Below, in pieces: positions 5,031-8,834 of a stretch of DNA of 8,834 nucleotides. The notes beneath the pieces were generated by a model. That model worked only from the letters and a program-made list of their open reading frames with translations, did no database searches and was not told where the DNA came from. Both the position numbers and the translations under genes were made by a program. The stretch is from an uncultured Clostridia bacterium (GTDB taxonomy: Bacteria > Bacillota > Clostridia > Lachnospirales > CAMVHY01). The stretch covers positions 1-8,834 of the forward strand of contig CAMKTI010000067.1 of the NCBI GenBank assembly GCA_946415665.1, in the 5' to 3' direction. Numbering within the stretch: position 1 is the first letter of the stretch; each line of letters opens with the position of its first letter.

Positions 5031-8000
5031 TTAATGTTGTTCTACTTCTTCCTGAATGTTTAAGCCAGGATAATTACTACTATTTCTTGATAATTGTTGT
5101 TGGTAACTGTATCCTGTTCGCGATCCATTACCATTACGACTTTGCGGTCTAAAACATCTAAACCGACGCCTAAGCCAAACTGAAAAAATCGATTTTCCAA
5201 ACAAAATCAATAATGATATAGCTACTAATAATACAGCTAATATATAAGATTCAAGAATTATAGCAACTACGGTTGCAGCAGCAGAAATCACTGCAAAAAT
5301 AAATTTTAACCAAGTCAATAATTTTTTATTCGCTGACTTATGTTTTAGAGTTTTTTGACTATTTACACTATTAATTTTGTTGTTGCCCATTATGTTGTTC
5401 TTGATCGCGGCATTTCTTTTTGGATTGTTTGTATTTTTTTCAGTATCAGCGTTCGCGTTATCACTTAGTATTACTTTTTCTTCAGATTCAAATTTTTTTA
5501 CTCTAGCTTGCTTACCCAAATTTTGTCTGTTTTTTGTTACATTAAATCGCAGAACACCACCTACCATGTATTGAGCCAGACTGTAAACCTGGCATTGATT
5601 TACGCTATCTTCTTGACTCGATAATTTTATCTCATAGTTTTTGTCATTCTCAAATACGCTAGAACTCTGCTGAACAATGCCACTGAAAAAACTGCCTATT
5701 GTCTCTTCAGATATATTAATATCATAAATATCATCGATAAATTTCTCAAACGTTTTTCCTTCGAATTTAAATTTAAGAGTACAATTGAGCTTTGGTATGA
5801 TATTGTTGTTCATATCATTGTTCATGTTGTTGTTGATATTGTTGTTGTTGATATTGTTGGATTGAAGCTGATTGGAAAATTTTTTCATATTTTTTGTAGT
5901 TTTCTCAATATCAATATTCTCCTGTTTTGCATTTCGCATATCAGTTTTTTCACTTTGTATTACTGTTCTATAATTTTTCATAGCCTGATCATCAAAATTT
6001 TGTTCGTTTTTTATCAAGTCAAAAATGGCACAAATCAGATTGCTTACTTGTTGATCAGATAACGATTTATATTCGCGTACGCCAGTTTTTTCATTTTTTA
6101 CCAGATCCGGCAACACAGCTTGCATAAGCAAATATGAAAATCTTAGTCTTCTAGACTCATTATTATTTTCCTTTTTTATATCTAATTCGCCCAATTCTGA
6201 AAATCTTATTGCTATTGTCTCCAGGTAATTGCTCAGCTTCTGATCCGACGATACTTTTTTTAAAACGCGATTTATCACCTCATTTGGTTCCATGTCTCTA
6301 TAAAAAACTAAATAAGGCATACCATGGTTATCAACACCTTGTATCAAGCTATCATTATATCTATTTAATGAACCATCTCTCTCACTTGTACCATCCATTA
6401 CAAAATGTCCATTCTCACCGCTATTTCCAAAGTGTTTAACAGTAGAATACGCTAGTTTAATTGTATATTTTTGATCTGGCGCCATAAACTCTTTGCCTAT
6501 ATTGTACTGATCAAAAAGCTCCGGATAATTTATATTAACTTTGAACTGAATACCTTTACCTCTGTTAAATAAAAGTATTAAATTTTTTGGCACAGTCATC
6601 AACGTTGTCTGCATTGTGGCTTTTAAATTTTGTTGACAAATATTACAGTACATTGAATTGTTACCACTAAACGTTTCTACTCTTTTATCATATTCAAAAC
6701 AATCTGCCAATGTAACAGTTGACTTTTGACTATCCTTTCCATAAACACGCTTACGAACTTCTTCCAAAGGGAATATTAATGAGAAACACGTTTGAAAATT
6801 ATACTTTGGTGTATCACAGCCTGAACAGCGCGTTTCTTGGCGATTTAGTGCGTAGAACTGGTCAGAAATATCAGAGCGATTGTTCTTAGCAAAATCCTTC
6901 TTAAATGCCTCAAGCATTTCGTCTTGCTTTGTTTGATCAATCTGATAATTTTGATTATTTGATATCGTATTTGCGACAGCCAAAATATTATTCGTGTATC
7001 CATACATATAATCAAAATAACTACCAAAATCATCGATACCTTTATACCCCCCAAGCGCTGCAGATAAAATTTGTGCCAACTGAATAATTGTACTTGTAGC
7101 TCTGCAATATTTTTTATCCATATTACTAATCATTTGTGCGTATTGAATTATATTTTTTATCAAAAACTGGATACTTTGTTTGCAAGAATACACATTTGAT
7201 AAAGCGTACCCTGCAAACTGTGTATTGTTACATAACATAGCAGTTTTGCACACATTATAATTATATCGCATAGTGTTTATACACATGTAAATTTGCTGCA
7301 AGGAAGAGCGTATATACTTAGCAATATTTTCTGGATTTTTATCCTGATTTAATTTAGCTCTATTTTGTTCCTCATGCCACTGCATTATCAAAAATTCTAC
7401 CAAATCTTTTGCATCGTTAGCGGCAATTCCCTCAAACAACGGATTTTTAACACTCATAAAATCTTTAAATCTTTGTGGCCCGAAAAAGGAATCTACTTCT
7501 TCACTTTTTTCAATCTTTTCAACACGATTATCAGCTTGATTTGAGAGTAAAAAAAACTCATAACTCATATCTATCGCATCCGATGGTAGCCTTTTGCAGT
7601 CATTCCCAAAATGATTTTTCAAAATTTGATAAAAATTATCATCGTCCGCAAAACATTTAAGAATAAGTTTTATTTCTTGTATTACACAATTTGGCGCATC
7701 TGACCAATTGTTTTGATAATTAGCTAAAGCTGTTAGTCTATTATCCACAACCCATAGTTGTAAATTATTGTAGACTGAATTGGAATCCATTCCATTCACC
7801 CAATTATTAGACAATAAGTTGTTCCGAGTATAATAATCCAATAGATTATTAAGTCTGTTATCGTATTCCTTTTTTGCATCTCCATATCTAAAACTATCGC
7901 GCAAGGCAGGATTATGCAAAAATGCTTGTAACGTCGAATTCATATAACATGTCGCTCCCACGTTTATCAAGCCAATTTCCGCCTTAACAAATTCCGCCTG

Positions 8001-8369
8001 ATTGTTATTTATTATCTTACATGTACTTCTAAAAAAGGTACGCGGATTAAAAAGCTGCATGTTATTAATACAGCTGAAATATCTCAAGTTGTGAAGAAAG
8101 TTAGACAAACGTTTTTTCAAAATTTGTCTATCTTTCTTGTTATCGTCTGAAATATTTGATAATGTTTTAATCGTCTGATCGAAATCGAATTTGTAGCCCG
8201 TCAGATCTATTTTTTCCCCTCGTGATTTTAACACAAACAAAAAATTCAAAATATTCTCCGCTATCTCAGTCAACTGATCATTCAGTTCTTGTTGCGATAA
8301 CTTAGTAGACATTTCGTTTAATAATTTGCCAACTTTTTGGCCTATATCTTGATTTTTCTTCACTATCAT
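5031..8369 (-). CDS. Ubiquitin-specific protease (USP, peptidase C19) family protein with C-terminal membrane hairpin
   Basis: The 1112-residue product carries a complete USP core, a cysteine protease fold that removes ubiquitin from proteins. The Cys box is GLINVGATCYMNSTLQAFLH (catalytic Cys141). The QDA-like box is NDAKDLVEFLIMQWHEE (318-334). Two zinc-finger pairs are CSGC (515/518) and CNIC (575/578), followed by TVPKNLILLFNRG. The His box is VKHFGNSGENGHFVMD (His655), then RYNDSLI (Asp673) and MPYLVFYRD. The stretch between Cys box and fingers (~370 residues) is long for a USP. Residues 1-130 look helical. Residues 693-835 are helical, 838-856 Asn-rich, and 862-945 may be a small beta domain. 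Two adjacent membrane segments (about 1018-1040 and 1042-1060) lie between KK and RRR, followed by a basic, Ser/Asn-rich tail. There is no signal peptide. GGGAGG (8372-8377) lies only 2 nt before the ATG but 8 nt before the in-frame GTG at 8363, so the true start may be that GTG. Bacteria lack ubiquitin, so a host target is inferred, as is export. Confidence 0.9.
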   Translation of the reverse strand: MIVKKNQDIGQKVGKLLNEMSTKLSQQELNDQLTEIAENILNFLFVLKSRGEKIDLTGYKFDFDQTIKTLSNISDDNKKDRQILKKRLSNFLHNLRYFSCINNMQLFNPRTFFRSTCKIINNNQAEFVKAEIGLINVGATCYMNSTLQAFLHNPALRDSFRYGDAKKEYDNRLNNLLDYYTRNNLLSNNWVNGMDSNSVYNNLQLWVVDNRLTALANYQNNWSDAPNCVIQEIKLILKCFADDDNFYQILKNHFGNDCKRLPSDAIDMSYEFFLLSNQADNRVEKIEKSEEVDSFFGPQRFKDFMSVKNPLFEGIAANDAKDLVEFLIMQWHEEQNRAKLNQDKNPENIAKYIRSSLQQIYMCINTMRYNYNVCKTAMLCNNTQFAGYALSNVYSCKQSIQFLIKNIIQYAQMISNMDKKYCRATSTIIQLAQILSAALGGYKGIDDFGSYFDYMYGYTNNILAVANTISNNQNYQIDQTKQDEMLEAFKKDFAKNNRSDISDQFYALNRQETRCSGCDTPKYNFQTCFSLIFPLEEVRKRVYGKDSQKSTVTLADCFEYDKRVETFSGNNSMYCNICQQNLKATMQTTLMTVPKNLILLFNRGKGIQFKVNINYPELFDQYNIGKEFMAPDQKYTIKLAYSTVKHFGNSGENGHFVMDGTSERDGSLNRYNDSLIQGVDNHGMPYLVFYRDMEPNEVINRVLKKVSSDQKLSNYLETIAIRFSELGELDIKKENNNESRRLRFSYLLMQAVLPDLVKNEKTGVREYKSLSDQQVSNLICAIFDLIKNEQNFDDQAMKNYRTVIQSEKTDMRNAKQENIDIEKTTKNMKKFSNQLQSNNINNNNINNNMNNDMNNNIIPKLNCTLKFKFEGKTFEKFIDDIYDINISEETIGSFFSGIVQQSSSVFENDKNYEIKLSSQEDSVNQCQVYSLAQYMVGGVLRFNVTKNRQNLGKQARVKKFESEEKVILSDNANADTEKNTNNPKRNAAIKNNIMGNNKINSVNSQKTLKHKSANKKLLTWLKFIFAVISAAATVVAIILESYILAVLLVAISLLILFGKSIFSVWLRRRFRCFRPQSRNGNGSRTGYSYQQQLSRNSSNYPGLNIQEEVEQH
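5802..5858 (-). repeat. Asn-codon microsatellite in the deubiquitinase gene
   Basis: Nineteen codons, mostly AAC/AAT, encode an Asn-rich linker (residues 838-856) with Ile, Met and Asp interspersed. The trinucleotide pattern is open to in-frame length change by slippage. It separates the catalytic half from the C-terminal beta and membrane part. Confidence 0.8.
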
Positions 8370-8401
8370 CGCCTCCCAAAATTTTTTTGTTGCTCATATT
8401 A

Positions 8402-8431
8402 ATTATAAAACACAAAAATATAACATGTCAA
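8402..8431 (-). promoter_or_regulatory. Consensus sigma-A promoter of the deubiquitinase gene
   Basis: On the minus strand a perfect TTGACA (8426-8431) and a perfect TATAAT (8402-8407) are 18 bp apart. The predicted start would be near 8395, giving a leader of about 25 nt that contains GGGAGG. This is the best promoter in the window and predicts strong vegetative expression unless repressed. Confidence 0.8.
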
Positions 8432-8449
8432 GATTTTTCTTGACATGTT
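8422..8449. promoter_or_regulatory. Perfect 12-bp palindrome over the -35 box: operator or hairpin
   Basis: AACATGTCAAGA (8422-8433) and TCTTGACATGTT (8438-8449) are perfect inverted repeats with a 4-nt spacer. On the minus strand the promoter-proximal arm contains the TTGACA -35 box, so a dimeric repressor bound here would block the promoter. On the plus strand the hairpin is followed by six or more T, so it could also act as a terminator. A second TTGACA lies on the plus strand in the other arm. Which role applies cannot be told from sequence. Confidence 0.6.
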
Positions 8450-8497
8450 TTTTTTATAAATTTATTTATTTAGATCGTGCGCAAAAGCAGGCAGTGT

Positions 8498-8834
8498 TCA
8501 CATAAAAAGCAAATCAAAAATAAAAGTGAGAGAAATAGTAGATATGAAAACATAATCGTGAGTAAAAACTTTTCTAAACCGTTTTAATCTCGGGAAATAT
8601 CGTTCAATATCATTGTGTTGTTTATCAAGTGATTTATCATAATTACAACTTTTCTAAGTGAAACAACTGTGAAAAAGCTATTAACTTTGGCTGAATCTAG
8701 AGTTTTATTATCTTCGTGGTCTCTAACAATTATTATTTTTAAAATACATGGATTTAGCCAATTGTATCGTTTTTTAACTATCTACTAAATTTCATATAAA
8801 TTGTGTGCCAGTTTCCATATTTTTTTGGTAATGC
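8498..8834 (-). pseudogene. IS5-family transposase remnant, internally deleted, cut by the right edge
   Basis: From the right edge, the minus strand reads LPKKYGNWHTIYMKFSR, stop, LKNDTIG, stop. This is the same DUF4096 segment as the left-edge copy. After a stop-rich and probably deleted middle, the C-terminal end of the DDE domain is readable: DKSLDKQHNDIERYFPRLKR, FRKVFTHDYVFISTISLTFI, then FDLLFM and a TGA at 8498-8500. The central catalytic part is largely missing and several stops interrupt it, so it is inactive. It has the same orientation as the left-edge copy. Its 5' end lies outside the window. Confidence 0.85.

Noticed and set aside
6845..7054. 69-residue minus-strand open frame within the deubiquitinase gene
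   Set aside because: It overlaps the long gene in another frame, has no RBS and no protein-like features beyond the low-complexity shadow.
1..8834. Active composite transposon carrying the deubiquitinase
   Set aside because: Both flanking transposases are interrupted by stops or deletions, no terminal repeats or target duplications are visible, and the core gene gpr lies inside.

Overview
The window looks like a very AT-rich chromosome from an endospore-forming member of the Firmicutes (Clostridia-like). The main evidence is a complete germination protease gene (gpr), a gene confined to endospore formers. Strong GGAGG-type ribosome binding sites and TTGACA/TATAAT promoters support a bacterial origin. 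The species cannot be named from the sequence. Decaying IS copies, an mreB scrap and a eukaryotic-type deubiquitinase together suggest a host-associated lineage whose genome is decaying or being rearranged. That lifestyle is an inference.

Layout, left to right. Positions 1-343 hold a decayed IS5-type (DUF4096/DDE) transposase on the minus strand. Positions 532-1752 (minus) encode a single-pass membrane protein with PEGA repeats. Positions 1982-2758 (minus) encode an unrecognised hydrophobic, cysteine-containing protein with its own strong promoter and RBS. Positions 2908-3903 (minus) are gpr. Positions 3904-4541 carry no gene but contain two nested inverted-repeat structures. On the plus strand, 4542-4769 is a second type of IS5-family transposase remnant, fused in frame to the last ~50 codons of an mreB-like gene (4770-4931). 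A bidirectional terminator follows. Positions 5031-8369 (minus) encode a 1112-residue protein with a complete USP-type (peptidase C19) deubiquitinase core, an Asn-rich linker and a C-terminal membrane hairpin. Its promoter has a perfect TTGACA box inside a 12-bp palindrome. Positions 8498-8834 (minus) are a third transposase remnant, closely related to the one at the left edge.

Each of the four intact genes appears to be its own transcription unit on the minus strand. No operon or shared pathway links them. The most notable gene is the deubiquitinase: bacteria have no ubiquitin system, so its likely substrates are in a eukaryotic host. The neighbouring unknown membrane protein resembles it in promoter type, less extreme AT bias and hydrophobic segments, and could be a second host-directed protein, but nothing proves that.
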